Source of the DNA: Mariniphaga sp.
GTDB taxonomy: Bacteria > Bacteroidota > Bacteroidia > Bacteroidales > Prolixibacteraceae
NCBI GenBank assembly: GCA_019429205.1
Contig: JAHYIT010000005.1
Location: 1-64,000, forward strand
Direction of reading: 5' to 3'
DNA length: 64,000 bases
The translations under genes were made by a program, and so were the position numbers. The notes under the pieces are model-generated. The model ran no database searches and was not told the DNA's origin. It worked only from the letters and a program-made list of their open reading frames with translations. This document shows positions 41,992-50,472 of the stretch, in pieces. Each line of letters begins with the position of its first letter. Positions within the stretch are counted from its first letter, which is position 1.

Positions 41992-42042
41992 GCCTCCCCG
42001 GGCCGGGAACAAAGTAACGCGTGAGACTGCTCCCGGGGAGGC
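41992..42042. repeat. Perfect 11-bp inverted repeat
   Basis: gcctccccggg (41992-42002) and cccggggaggc (42032-42042) are exact reverse complements with 29 nt between. The G+C content contrasts sharply with the surrounding AT-rich DNA. It could form a stable RNA hairpin or be a fragment of a dispersed repeat element; no adjoining T-run marks it as a simple terminator. Confidence 0.55.
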
Positions 42043-42420
42043 TTACCCAATGAACTTGTTTTTACCGGTTAATTGCAGGTATTTTGATATGTTGATTTGT
42101 TTATAATTTGTTTGTGTGGATACCATTTCGTAGTGAGAGAGAAAAGTAGCAGTGACTTTTTCAGGTGCCTTCCCCTCTCTGAAAAATTCAAAATAGGGAG
42201 GGAAACAGAAAAGGGGTACAAGTGGTATTAAATATTTTAACGGCTTTAACATTTTGGCTTTGCCTGCTTACGGGTCCCATAAAAGGGGCCTGTTTTTGGT
42301 TTTATTTTGTTATACAATTTACACCATAAAATTTAACGATGCAACCCCGATTAACATGCACAAAAAAATTCGCCACATAAGAGACTGAATGACACCGAAA
42401 TAACCGCGACAATTTTTTAC

Positions 42421-42434
42421 ATGTTATATAACAT
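42421..42434. repeat. 14-bp perfect palindrome
   Basis: atgttatataacat is self-complementary and lies alone in the gap. It could be a protein-binding site, but no gene starts near it. Confidence 0.35.
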
Positions 42435-42589
42435 ACAAAAATGAGGGTTACCTTTTGGGCTTTTTCGGAATATTTAAAATTAGGATCTTCACAAAATAAG
42501 GTTTTTCCCCTTTTCGGAAAGTGATTATGGCCGTCAATTCTTTTTTTCCTGGTTCAGATAACCATAACTTAATTTGTCAATTTTTATAA

Positions 42590-42700
42590 ACCTTATGAAA
42601 AAGCCCAACTGGTAAACAGTTTCGATTTTGTCTTCGCTTTTGCTGTTCGACCGGTTCAACGGGTTCTTGTGGTTCGTTGCATTTTCCGCATCATAGTAAG
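42590..42700 (-). pseudogene. Decayed C-terminal fragment of a TonB-type receptor
   Basis: Read on the minus strand from about 42700, the frame gives SYYDAENATNHKNPLN, then IETVYQLGFF. The intact receptor encoded at 44138-46525 ends with FYVENITNHKNPLN ... IETVYQLGFF, so the two are clearly related. The fragment is cut on its N-terminal side (an in-frame stop lies just before it) and its final strand is lost (it reads on as IRFIKID). At DNA level cccaactgrtaaacagtttcgat occurs at 42604-42626 and 44175-44197. It is the remnant of a duplicated receptor gene; the DUF4143 ATPase gene lies between the two copies. Confidence 0.7.
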
Positions 42701-42747
42701 ATTTCAGTATTTACAATCTGGATAGAAATACCCACCATAAAATGACA

Positions 42748-42768
42748 CCATCATCGAACAGATGATGG
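42748..42768. repeat. 8-bp hairpin
   Basis: ccatcatc (42748-42755), loop gaaca, gatgatgg (42761-42768). A perfect stem with a 5-nt loop, not followed by a T-run. It sits about 60 nt before the palindrome of the ATPase gene and may be the end of the decayed receptor's transcription unit or part of the mobile unit. Confidence 0.4.
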
Positions 42769-42824
42769 CAACACTATAAAAATGTATCGTTTTATTAAAA
42801 CTTTTTGTTTAGAAAAACACTTAT

Positions 42825-42854
42825 ACTGGATAAAATATTCTATTTTTGTCCAGT
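42825..42854. promoter_or_regulatory. Palindrome before the second DUF4143 ATPase gene
   Basis: actggataaaa (42825-42835) and ttttgtccagt (42844-42854) are inverted 11-bp arms with one mismatch and an 8-bp spacer, ending 3 nt before ATG 42858. The position and the ACT...AGT frame resemble the two palindromes before the other DUF4143 gene at 25874, although the inner sequence differs. Confidence 0.5.
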
Positions 42855-42857
42855 ACA

Positions 42858-44147
42858 ATGGAATTAATGATTAAAAATATAATAATTCAACAAAAAGAAG
42901 AGCGAGACATATTGCTTAACCTAAAGTATGTCAACCGGTTAAAAGAAAATTTCATTGCTGAATATCTCAATACAGGACTGATAAAACTTATCACCGGGCC
43001 TCGAAGAGCAGGTAAATCAGTACTGGCACTACAGTTACTCAAAAATAAAACGTTTGCATACCTCAATTTTGACGATGATTTACTTTTAAAAAATTTTGAT
43101 GAAAATGGTGTTATCCAAACCTTAAATGAGGTTTACACCGGTTATGAATACATACTTCTCGACGAAATACAAAATCTGCCCAATTGGGAATTGTGGGTTA
43201 ATAAATTATATCGCCGGGGAGCAAATCTCGTGATTACCGGATCTAACTCAAAACTTCTTTCGCATGAATTAGCATCGGCTCTTACCGGAAGGTTTGTTCA
43301 AATTGCTGTCTTTCCTTTTAGTTTTGCCGAAGTAATACAGGCTCGGAATTTAATTACACCAGGCGAAAATGAAATTACCCCCACCCAAAAAGGGAACATA
43401 CTCAATTTGCTGGCAACTTACCTGCAGAATGGAGGGTATCCTGAAACCATTTTAAATCCGTCCATATCAAAAAATTATTTAAGCTCACTTTTTGACTCCA
43501 TCCTTCTAAAAGATATACTAAAACGTTTCCGTATTCGTCAAACGCAGCAGTTTTATGATTTAGCAAACTACCTGCTTGCAAATTACACCAATCCATATAC
43601 ATCAAACCAGCTTAAAACCGAATTGAATTTTAACAGTGTAACTACCGTTCAAAAATTTATAGATTACCTGGAAGAGCCATATCTGTTTGTAAATTTAACA
43701 CGTTTCTCCACCAAAATAAAAAACCAGCAAAAATCGCCACGTAAAGCTTACATTATAGATAATGGCTTTATCAGGGCCCGGTCGTTTGAACTATCACCCA
43801 ATTTTGGCAGACTACTTGAGAATCTCGTATTTGTTGAACTGCTCCGACGAAATTACCGACCCGGGTTGGATTTATTTTATTATCATACCCGTAATAACCG
43901 GGAGATTGATTTTATTTTACGGAAAGGCCATAAGACCGAACAATTAATTCAGGTATGTTACGATCTGTCTCATCTGAAAACATTAAAACGCGAAATCAAT
44001 GCACTGAAAGAAGCTTCTGATGAACTTTCTTGTAACAGATTGCTTATTATTACATGGGATAAAGAAGAAATAATTGAAAGCAACGGTTTAAGAATTGAAG
44101 TAACACAGGCTTTAAACTGGTTGCAAAACATTCATATTCAGAAATAA
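42858..44147 (+). CDS. AAA+ ATPase with DUF4143 domain, second copy
   Basis: A 429-residue AAA_14/DUF4143 protein. Walker A is ITGPRRAGKSVLALQLL, Walker B is YILLDEIQNLPNWELW, and the sensor stretch is LVITGSNSKLLSHELASALTGRFV. The C-terminal domain has YYHTRNNREIDFILRKG with the nuclease-like Asp, but where E-x-K is expected it reads LIQVCYDL, so the nuclease site looks lost. It is preceded by a palindrome and flanked by two related receptor sequences, one a remnant. The start ATG 42858 follows the palindrome directly; the frame also opens with TTG at 42846. It overlaps the convergent receptor gene by 10 nt. Confidence 0.85.
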   Translation: MELMIKNIIIQQKEERDILLNLKYVNRLKENFIAEYLNTGLIKLITGPRRAGKSVLALQLLKNKTFAYLNFDDDLLLKNFDENGVIQTLNEVYTGYEYILLDEIQNLPNWELWVNKLYRRGANLVITGSNSKLLSHELASALTGRFVQIAVFPFSFAEVIQARNLITPGENEITPTQKGNILNLLATYLQNGGYPETILNPSISKNYLSSLFDSILLKDILKRFRIRQTQQFYDLANYLLANYTNPYTSNQLKTELNFNSVTTVQKFIDYLEEPYLFVNLTRFSTKIKNQQKSPRKAYIIDNGFIRARSFELSPNFGRLLENLVFVELLRRNYRPGLDLFYYHTRNNREIDFILRKGHKTEQLIQVCYDLSHLKTLKREINALKEASDELSCNRLLIITWDKEEIIESNGLRIEVTQALNWLQNIHIQK

Positions 44148-46525
44148 ATCCGGTAGTTAAACAGCGGAAAAAAACCCAACTGATAAACAGTTTCGATGGC
44201 ATCTTTCCTTTTACTGAACGATTGGTTCAGCGGGTTTTTGTGGTTGGTTATGTTTTCCACATAAAATTCCCATAGCTGCGAAACCTTTTTCCCATCCTTG
44301 CGGAACCCGATTTTTACATCGGCTTTTACGTAATCGGGAAACTGCTGTGAATATGCCTGGTCGTAATGATATTCGGTGCCAAATGGTTCGTTTGTGCTTC
44401 GCGAAGCTTCGATATCGATTGGAGTGTAACGTTTGCCCCCGGCCCAGGTCAGCCGGGCATCGAAAACAAGGATTGACGTGCTGTTTATCGCAAACTCCCT
44501 GCCGGCCAAAGCATTAAAAACAAAATTCCCGTTAAATGCGGTATTTCGTTTAACCCCGTCGCTCCCGGTATATTTCGAGTCGAAAAGGGAAAGGGTTGTC
44601 AGAAAATAGTAATTTTTATGGTAGAATTTTTCCAGTGTAAATTCCACGCCGTAATTCCAGCCTTCGCCGCCGTTAAACATATTGTCGCGGGTGTTCAGGC
44701 CCCAGTTTGCCCCTGTATTCAAAAGGCTGAAACAGGAAGGCTTTTTCTCCACCGGCACATCGAATAAATACTGGTAATAAGCTTCTGTTTTAAACCGCAG
44801 GTGTTGCGAAAGCAACGCATCGAAACCAAGAACCATGTGGTGTGTTTTGGTAAACCCAAGGTTTTTGTTGGTTAACACAATTTCGCCCTGACTGGCAACC
44901 GATTCGATAAAATAAGTGGCCATCGACTGTACTTTTGAATGTTTTCCGTAACCAAAATTCAGACTGGTGCCCGGGCTTGTTTTCCAACTGGCCCCAAACC
45001 GGGGTTCAACAGAAAACCGGTCGTTCAATCCAAAATACATCAAATGAATGCCCGGCTTAATTTCGAATTGATCGGAAAATTTATAAACTGCATGGGAATA
45101 AGTCTGGTAAAGGTTTGGGCCTTCAAAAACCGCTTTTTTGTTGTTAAGCCAGTACTCCCATCTGTTGTCATTTTCCTTCCAGCTTTTGGAATTGAGCCGG
45201 TAACCAAACCGGTCGATTGTAAAACCTGATCGGGCCGACAATTTCCGGCTGAATTTCCGGTTCAAAATATACCTGAACGAAAAACGGTCTTCCAGGTTGT
45301 TTTCGCGGTACGATGGGGCAGGTTCCTCTCCCGGGTCAAACTCATCCAGGTCAGTAAAACCGTTTTGATTGACGTAAGAAAAAACAACCTTACTGTATGT
45401 GTTTTCGTTATGAAAACGTACCATATTGACCCCGGTAGCCAGCGAATTGGATCCGTTTTCCAGGTTCATTCCTTCGTTGGTATAAAGGTCGGCAGAGTTA
45501 TCCTCGCTGTCGAGCATGGAAATGGAGCTTTTTCCGGCAAGGCCGAACCAACTTATTTTCCCCTTTTTTGTTGGGAAATTCATTTTAAAACTTAAATCCT
45601 GGTATTTTGGAATGCCCGATGTGCCGAAGCTGATGCCAAACATATCGAAAATCTGCAACGTGGAATACCGGTAGTTGGCCAGAAAAGAACTTTTACTTCC
45701 CTTTTTAAACGGTCCTTCAGCGCCCAGTTCAAAACCGTTAAAGCCAACCTGTTTCAAAAATTCATATTTTTCGTTGTTCCCCTCCCGCATTTTCAAATCA
45801 AAAACACCTGAAAATACATTGCCGTACTCAGCCGGGAAAGCGCCCGTGAAAAAATCGGAATTCCGGAGGGTGTTGTTGTTCAGCATCCCCACAGGTCCGC
45901 CGGTAGTTCCCGACGCCGCAAAGTGGTTGGGATTGGGAATATCCACATCGTCCAGGCGCCACAAAATGCCGCCGGGTGTATTTCCTCTAACAATGATGTC
46001 GTTTCTTGAATCGTTGGCGCCTGACACGCCGGCAAAATTGACGGCCATACGCGCCACATCTTCACGGGTGCCGGCATAACGGCCTGCCTCCTCAACAGTA
46101 AAAGTACGCGCACTCACACTGGCCATCTGGTTCAATGCCAAATCTTTCCGGTAATTGCCCACCACCACAACCTCTTCTGTAACTTCCACCCTCTCCTCCA
46201 GTTCAATCAAAAGCAAAGTCTCGCGGCCTGAATTCACAATCAGGTTATTTACCAGCCCGTTGTGATAACCGATGAAACTCACCAAAATGCTTTGCCTTCC
46301 CACCGGCACATTTGGTATGCGGAACTCTCCATCCTGATTAGTTGCAGTGGCTTTAAACGGTTCGGAATTCAATAAAACAACATTAGCCCCCGGCAATGGA
46401 ATTTGAGTTTGCTGATCAACCACTTTTCCCCTTATGGTTTGCTGTAGAACACCAGATTCCTGAGAAAAAGAAGTTAACTGCAACAGGAACAGCAAGAGAA
46501 ATATTTTTGGTTTTTTTAACAGCAT
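44138..46525 (-). CDS. TonB-dependent receptor-like outer-membrane protein with carboxypeptidase-regulatory domain
   Basis: A 795-residue protein. Signal peptide (FLLLFLLQLTSFSQ), then a carboxypeptidase-regulatory-like domain (IRGKVVDQQTQIPLPGANVVLL ... GEFRIPNVPVGRQSILVSFIGY), then a plug-like domain (ARMAVNFAGVSGANDSRNDIIVRGNTPGGILWRLDDVDIPNPNHF) and a beta-barrel ending in the aromatic strand FFPLFNYRIYF. It is smaller than SusC proteins and has no SusD partner, so it belongs to the general TonB-receptor group of Bacteroidota; the ligand is unknown. It is divergent from the ABC transporter genes. A decayed relative of its C-terminus is present at 42590-42700. Confidence 0.9.
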   Translation of the reverse strand: MLLKKPKIFLLLFLLQLTSFSQESGVLQQTIRGKVVDQQTQIPLPGANVVLLNSEPFKATATNQDGEFRIPNVPVGRQSILVSFIGYHNGLVNNLIVNSGRETLLLIELEERVEVTEEVVVVGNYRKDLALNQMASVSARTFTVEEAGRYAGTREDVARMAVNFAGVSGANDSRNDIIVRGNTPGGILWRLDDVDIPNPNHFAASGTTGGPVGMLNNNTLRNSDFFTGAFPAEYGNVFSGVFDLKMREGNNEKYEFLKQVGFNGFELGAEGPFKKGSKSSFLANYRYSTLQIFDMFGISFGTSGIPKYQDLSFKMNFPTKKGKISWFGLAGKSSISMLDSEDNSADLYTNEGMNLENGSNSLATGVNMVRFHNENTYSKVVFSYVNQNGFTDLDEFDPGEEPAPSYRENNLEDRFSFRYILNRKFSRKLSARSGFTIDRFGYRLNSKSWKENDNRWEYWLNNKKAVFEGPNLYQTYSHAVYKFSDQFEIKPGIHLMYFGLNDRFSVEPRFGASWKTSPGTSLNFGYGKHSKVQSMATYFIESVASQGEIVLTNKNLGFTKTHHMVLGFDALLSQHLRFKTEAYYQYLFDVPVEKKPSCFSLLNTGANWGLNTRDNMFNGGEGWNYGVEFTLEKFYHKNYYFLTTLSLFDSKYTGSDGVKRNTAFNGNFVFNALAGREFAINSTSILVFDARLTWAGGKRYTPIDIEASRSTNEPFGTEYHYDQAYSQQFPDYVKADVKIGFRKDGKKVSQLWEFYVENITNHKNPLNQSFSKRKDAIETVYQLGFFPLFNYRIYF

Positions 46526-46669
46526 AGCAAAATTTATTAACGAACAATATTAGTAACGATTCAGGTTATTCAATTAATTTTTTCGACAAATAAAGGCAAT
46601 ATTCCAGTGAATTAAGAATAAACCTGTAATTTGCAATTGTTAATTTATACCCATAAAAAAACGTTTGAA

Positions 46670-47614
46670 ATGGAATTTTTCAGTGCAAAAAATGTAAACA
46701 AAGTATTTTCAAACACACGGGCATTGTCTGATGTGAGTATTTCGGTGAACGAACAAAGCATTTTCGGATTGCTTGGCCCGAACGGGGCAGGGAAAACCAC
46801 GCTCATTCGTATCATCAATCAGATTACTGCGCCCGATGATGGCGAACTGTTTTTGGAAGGAAGAAAAATGCGGCAATCGGATGTTGCGCTTATAGGTTAC
46901 CTCCCTGAAGAACGCGGTCTTTATAAAAAAATGAAAGTGGGCGAACAGGCCATTTACCTGGCGCAATTGAAAGGAATGACCAAAAAAGACGCCGTAAAAA
47001 ACCTGAAAAACTGGTTTGAACGGTTTGAAATGGTGGACTGGTGGAATAAAAAAGTGGAAGAACTTTCGAAAGGAATGCAACAGAAAGTTCAGTTTGTGAC
47101 CACAGTGGTGCATAAACCCAAGCTGCTGATTTTTGATGAACCTTTCAGCGGGTTCGATCCCATAAATGCCAACCTGCTGAAAAGGGAAATTCTTCAGCTT
47201 CGAAACGACGGTTCAACCATCATTTTTTCCACCCACAATATGGGTTCGGTGGAAGAATTGTGCGACCATATTGCGCTCATCAACAAATCAGTAAAAATTG
47301 TTGACGGACCCACAGATGAAATTCGCCAAAAATATAAATCCAACATTTTCGAAATTAAATATAAAGGCAATTTTCAACTGGTTGATAAAGCATTGGGCCG
47401 AAATTTTAAAATTCTGGAACATACTGAATCAGAAAAAGAAAACCACTTGCAGGTGCAATACCTGAACGGAGATTCAAATAACGACCTGTTACAGGCTATT
47501 ATGCCGGCGGCAGAAATTCTTTCATTCGAAGAGATTATCCCAAGTATGAACGATGTGTTTATTAAAGCTGTGAACGAATCCAACAATCAAACAAAAAATG
47601 CAAAAAATGAATAA
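46670..47614 (+). CDS. ABC transporter ATP-binding protein (NatA-like)
   Basis: A 314-residue ATPase. Walker A is GLLGPNGAGKTTLIRI, the signature reads ELSKGMQQKVQF, and Walker B is LLIFDEPFSGFDP, followed by the switch His in STHNMGSVEEL. The C-terminal extension of about 90 residues is typical of the NatA/DUF4162 branch. It pairs with the permease encoded downstream, with an 8-nt overlap. ATG 46670 is used because the frame upstream only adds residues without family match. Together they probably export Na+ or another small substrate. Confidence 0.92.
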   Translation: MEFFSAKNVNKVFSNTRALSDVSISVNEQSIFGLLGPNGAGKTTLIRIINQITAPDDGELFLEGRKMRQSDVALIGYLPEERGLYKKMKVGEQAIYLAQLKGMTKKDAVKNLKNWFERFEMVDWWNKKVEELSKGMQQKVQFVTTVVHKPKLLIFDEPFSGFDPINANLLKREILQLRNDGSTIIFSTHNMGSVEELCDHIALINKSVKIVDGPTDEIRQKYKSNIFEIKYKGNFQLVDKALGRNFKILEHTESEKENHLQVQYLNGDSNNDLLQAIMPAAEILSFEEIIPSMNDVFIKAVNESNNQTKNAKNE

Positions 47615-48947
47615 AACGATATTAATACTTCAGCAGGAATATTTAAAACGGGTAAAGAAAAAATCTTTTATTATTCTGACACTTTTGGTCCCCATATTAT
47701 TTGTGGGGATGTTTGCTTTGATAATTGCACTTTCGGTTCACGACGACAAACAGGAACGGACCATTGCCGTTTTCGATGAATCCATCCTTTTCCTGGGTGA
47801 GTTGGAAGAAGAAGAATTTACCAGGTATCATTTTATTCCGAAAGCCGAATACGAACAGTTAAAATCAAATATCAGGGAATCTGAATTTTATGCCCTGCTT
47901 TATATTCCCGAGCATATTTATACCAGCAATTCGGCCCAGCTTATTTCGGAAAAGCAGGTACCAATTGAGTTATCTGAGCAGATTTCAAGAAAATTAAGCC
48001 GGTTTTTAGAAAACAGTAAACGGCAAAAAATTATTGAAGAAATCGGGATTGATGATTTGGAGGAGCGTCTTGCAGGTACGCGCACTTCAATAAAGTTAAA
48101 TACACTAAAAGTTACGGAAACCGGCGAGGCTAAAAAAAGCTCCTCAGGGGTAGCTTTTGTCGCAAGTTACGCCATGGGGTTCATTATCTACTTTTTTGTA
48201 TTTATGTATGGCGCCATGGTTATGCGCAGCGTAATGGAGGAAAAGAAGAACCGCATTGTTGAAGTGATTATTTCATCGGTAAAACCGTTCCAGCTGATGT
48301 CGGGAAAAATAATTGGCACGGCACTGGTTGGACTTACACAAGTGGCTATTTGGGTGTTGTTGGGAGTTGTTGGAATAGTGGTTGCACAAAGTTTTTTCAC
48401 ACCAGAATCGGCACAGCAAATGAGTCAAAGCCTAATGGAAAGCAGGCAGGGAATGGGCCCCAACATGCAGCAAATGGACAGCCAAAACCAGGTAACAGAA
48501 GTCCTGGAACTTATCGGAAACCTGAACATTCCACTCATCCTGTTTGCTTTTGTCTTTTATTTTCTGGCAGGCTATCTCATGTACAGCTCTTTACTGGGCG
48601 CCGTTGGTGCAGCAGTTGACAACGATGAGGATTCGCAGCAAATGGTTTTTCCCATTACATTCCCACTAATCCTTTCCATCATGCTGCTGTTCCCCATTGC
48701 GCGGAACCCGGAAGGACCAGTGGCTTTCTGGGGCTCCATCATTCCGTTTACATCGCCGGTTGCCATGCTGGCCCGTGTGCCTTATGGTGTGCCGGCCTGG
48801 GAATTGCTGCTTTCCATGGCATTGCTCATTCTGGCAACAGTAGGCGCCATTTGGGTAGCAGCAAAAATCTACAAAACCGGCCTTTTAATGTACGGAAAAA
48901 AAGTGAGCCTGAAAGAACTGATTAAGTGGCTTACTTATAAGAGTTAA
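47607..48947 (+). CDS. ABC-2 type permease (NatB-like)
   Basis: A 446-residue membrane protein with an N-terminal helix (SFIILTLLVPILFVGMFALIIAL), a large extracytoplasmic domain of about 130 residues and then five to six helices. The segment MRSVMEEKKNRIVEVIISSVKPFQLMSGKIIGTALVGLTQVAIW is the ABC-2 family signature, and NDEDSQQMVFPITFPLI follows. This is the NatB/YhaP layout. Starts at 47598 and 47607 are both possible; the second gives the cleaner N-terminus. It overlaps the ATPase gene by 8 nt and should be cotranscribed. Confidence 0.9.
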   Translation: MNKTILILQQEYLKRVKKKSFIILTLLVPILFVGMFALIIALSVHDDKQERTIAVFDESILFLGELEEEEFTRYHFIPKAEYEQLKSNIRESEFYALLYIPEHIYTSNSAQLISEKQVPIELSEQISRKLSRFLENSKRQKIIEEIGIDDLEERLAGTRTSIKLNTLKVTETGEAKKSSSGVAFVASYAMGFIIYFFVFMYGAMVMRSVMEEKKNRIVEVIISSVKPFQLMSGKIIGTALVGLTQVAIWVLLGVVGIVVAQSFFTPESAQQMSQSLMESRQGMGPNMQQMDSQNQVTEVLELIGNLNIPLILFAFVFYFLAGYLMYSSLLGAVGAAVDNDEDSQQMVFPITFPLILSIMLLFPIARNPEGPVAFWGSIIPFTSPVAMLARVPYGVPAWELLLSMALLILATVGAIWVAAKIYKTGLLMYGKKVSLKELIKWLTYKS

Positions 48948-48972
48948 TTTCACAATAATTTAAACGGGTATT

Positions 48973-49004
48973 TTTGTCTTTTTTAACAAAATTTATTTAC
49001 ATTG
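48973..49004 (+). promoter_or_regulatory. Probable promoter of the cysK leader
   Basis: TTTG at 48973-48976 and TACATTG at 48998-49004 are 21 nt apart and match the Bacteroidota TTTG / TAnnTTTG pattern except for the last base of the -7 box. Transcription would start about 49010, so the leader ORF at 49013 would be translated from an almost leaderless mRNA. Confidence 0.45.
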
Positions 49005-49012
49005 CACCCGAA

Positions 49013-49084
49013 ATGAAAAACATGACATGCCCTATAATTGTTTGTTGTTGGGTTAACACACCCCGGAGAAGGCATGTTTATTAG
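49013..49084 (+). CDS. Cysteine-rich leader peptide of cysK (putative attenuator)
   Basis: A 23-codon ORF beginning MKNMTCPIIVCCW and ending with a run of three Arg, then HVY and TAG. Three cysteines, two of them adjacent (codons 11 and 12), in such a short ORF directly before cysteine synthase suggest a regulatory leader peptide. Stalling at the Cys codons when charged tRNA-Cys is scarce would change downstream RNA folding. The 7-nt segments acatgcc (49025-49031) and ggcatgt (49071-49077) can pair around the Cys codons, and a terminator follows 30 nt after the stop. The ORF and hairpins are seen in the sequence; regulation is inference. Confidence 0.6.
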   Translation: MKNMTCPIIVCCWVNTPRRRHVY

Positions 49085-49114
49085 CATAGAAAAGAATTGT
49101 AAAACCATAATTAT

Positions 49115-49146
49115 AGCTTTCCCGGGTAACCAGGAAAGCTTTTTTA
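49115..49146 (+). terminator. Intrinsic terminator or attenuator before cysK
   Basis: agctttcc (49115-49122) pairs with ggaaagct (49133-49140) around a 10-nt loop and is followed by tttttat. It is a classic Rho-independent terminator, placed 28 nt before the cysK start rather than after a gene, which fits conditional termination in a leader. The segment aattata (49109-49115) can pair with tataatt (49033-49039), a possible competing fold. Confidence 0.75.
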
Positions 49147-49173
49147 TTTAACCGATTTTAAAATTAACAGATT

Positions 49174-50085
49174 ATGAAAGTACAAAACATTTTGGAGACC
49201 ATTGGCAATACACCCCACATCAGGGTAAACCGCCTCTACCCTTCTGACTATGAAGTTTGGGTAAAAATGGAAAAAGCCAACCCGGGAGGCAGCATAAAAG
49301 ACCGGATTGCCCTCTCGATGGTTGAAGACGCGGAAGTGCGCGGAATTCTGAAACCGGGTTCAGTTATCATTGAACCCACTTCAGGAAATACAGGAATCGG
49401 GCTGGCACTGGTTGCTGCGGTAAAAGGCTACCGGCTGATTCTTACCATGCCGGAATCCATGAGTCTGGAAAGACGAAAAGTATTGATTGCATTGGGAGCC
49501 GAACTGGTGCTTACACCAAAAGAAAAGGGAATGAAAGGCTCCATTGCCAGGGCCGAAGAGTTGTCGAAGGAACTACCGGATTCCTGGATTCCAAACCAGT
49601 TCTCCAATCCGGCAAATATTGAAGCCCACCGGGAAAAAACTGCCATGGAAATTTTACACGATTTTCCGCAAGGTTTGGATTACCTGATTACCGGAGTTGG
49701 GACAGGCGGACATATAAGCGGAGTTGCTGAAGTTCTGAAAAAAGAATTTCCCAAGCTAAAAGTTTTCGCCGTTGAACCAGCCGAAAGCCCGGTAATAGCC
49801 GGAGGACAACCCGGCCCGCACAAAATTCAGGGCATTGGCGCAGGTTTTATTCCCGACAACCTGAAAACAGATCTTCTGGACGGAACAGTTCCCGTTACCC
49901 AGGAAGAAGCGTATGAATATGCCCAAAAAGCAGCCAAACTGGAAGGCATATTTGTGGGAATTTCATCAGGCGCCTCGTTTGCCGCAGTTGCCAAAAAAAT
50001 TAAGGAACTTCCGAAAGGTTCCCGCATTTTAACCTTTTCTTACGACCACGGGGAAAGATACCTTTCGGTGGAAGGACTGTACTGA
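49174..50085 (+). CDS. cysK: Cysteine synthase A (O-acetylserine sulfhydrylase)
   Basis: A 303-residue PLP enzyme of fold type II. The Lys that binds PLP is in [12 protein letters not shown], the [11 protein letters not shown] loop binds the substrate carboxylate, and the [12 protein letters not shown] loop holds the phosphate. The enzyme makes cysteine from O-acetylserine and sulfide in the cytosol. It is slightly shorter than the E. coli enzyme but complete. Upstream lie a Cys-rich leader ORF and a terminator, which suggests control by cysteine supply. No cysE gene is next to it; the downstream DUF3467 gene is convergent. Confidence 0.93.
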   Translation: MKVQNILETIGNTPHIRVNRLYPSDYEVWVKMEKANPGGSIKDRIALSMVEDAEVRGILKPGSVIIEPTSGNTGIGLALVAAVKGYRLILTMPESMSLERRKVLIALGAELVLTPKEKGMKGSIARAEELSKELPDSWIPNQFSNPANIEAHREKTAMEILHDFPQGLDYLITGVGTGGHISGVAEVLKKEFPKLKVFAVEPAESPVIAGGQPGPHKIQGIGAGFIPDNLKTDLLDGTVPVTQEEAYEYAQKAAKLEGIFVGISSGASFAAVAKKIKELPKGSRILTFSYDHGERYLSVEGLY

Positions 50086-50141
50086 ACTAAAAAGAGAGAC
50101 CAGCAATCTGATCCCTCTTCTCCAGTATTTAAAAAACCTGT

Positions 50142-50468
50142 TTACGCCTGGGCGGTTGGACCGCCAAATGCCATGGGCGGCATTCCATTGCCCGGGCCAG
50201 GTTTTACATTCTTTATAGGTCCGTGAACGGCTTCAAACTTTTTAATGTTATCCTGCAAAGCAAACAACAACCGTTTGGCATGTTCGGGAGTAAGAATCAC
50301 CCTCGATTTTACATTCGCCTTGGGAATTCCCGGCATGATGCGTACAAAATCGACGACAAATTCTGAACTCGAGTGCGTAATAACAGCCAGGTTTGAATAA
50401 ATGCCCTGGGCTACTTCTTCACTCAATTCAATGTTTAACTGCTGTTGTTTTTGCTTTTTTTCGTCCAT
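50142..50468 (-). CDS. DUF3467 family protein
   Basis: A 108-residue protein with the DUF3467 core: LNIELSEEVAQGIYSNLAVITHSSSEFVVDFVRIMPG followed by VKSRVILTPEHAKRLLFALQDNIKKFE, and a Pro/Gly-rich tail. The start is 4 nt behind the rpoC stop, so it is the last gene of the RNA polymerase operon. Its presence after rpoC is usual in Bacteroidota. The function is unknown. Confidence 0.9.
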   Translation of the reverse strand: MDEKKQKQQQLNIELSEEVAQGIYSNLAVITHSSSEFVVDFVRIMPGIPKANVKSRVILTPEHAKRLLFALQDNIKKFEAVHGPIKNVKPGPGNGMPPMAFGGPTAQA

Positions 50469-50472
50469 GTTT

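Larger units (their letters stand above)
41885..42824. other. Non-coding stretch with inverted repeats and a receptor remnant
   Basis: About 940 nt without a convincing gene. Two minus-strand frames of about 70 codons are open (41838-42050 and 42043-42252) but look like chance products of a G+C-rich repeat. The region holds an 11-bp inverted repeat (41992-42042), a 14-bp palindrome (42421-42434), a decayed fragment of a TonB-type receptor (42590-42700) and an 8-bp hairpin (42748-42768). It looks like a site of past insertion and loss. Confidence 0.5.

Noticed and set aside
41838-42252. Two overlapping minus-strand frames of about 70 codons
   Set aside because: They run through an inverted repeat and an AT-rich gap, have no recognisable motif, and their composition is not protein-like.
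49013-49146. SAM or other riboswitch before cysK
   Set aside because: No consensus element of SAM-I, SAM-II or a T-box could be recognised; the Cys-rich ORF plus terminator explains the leader better.
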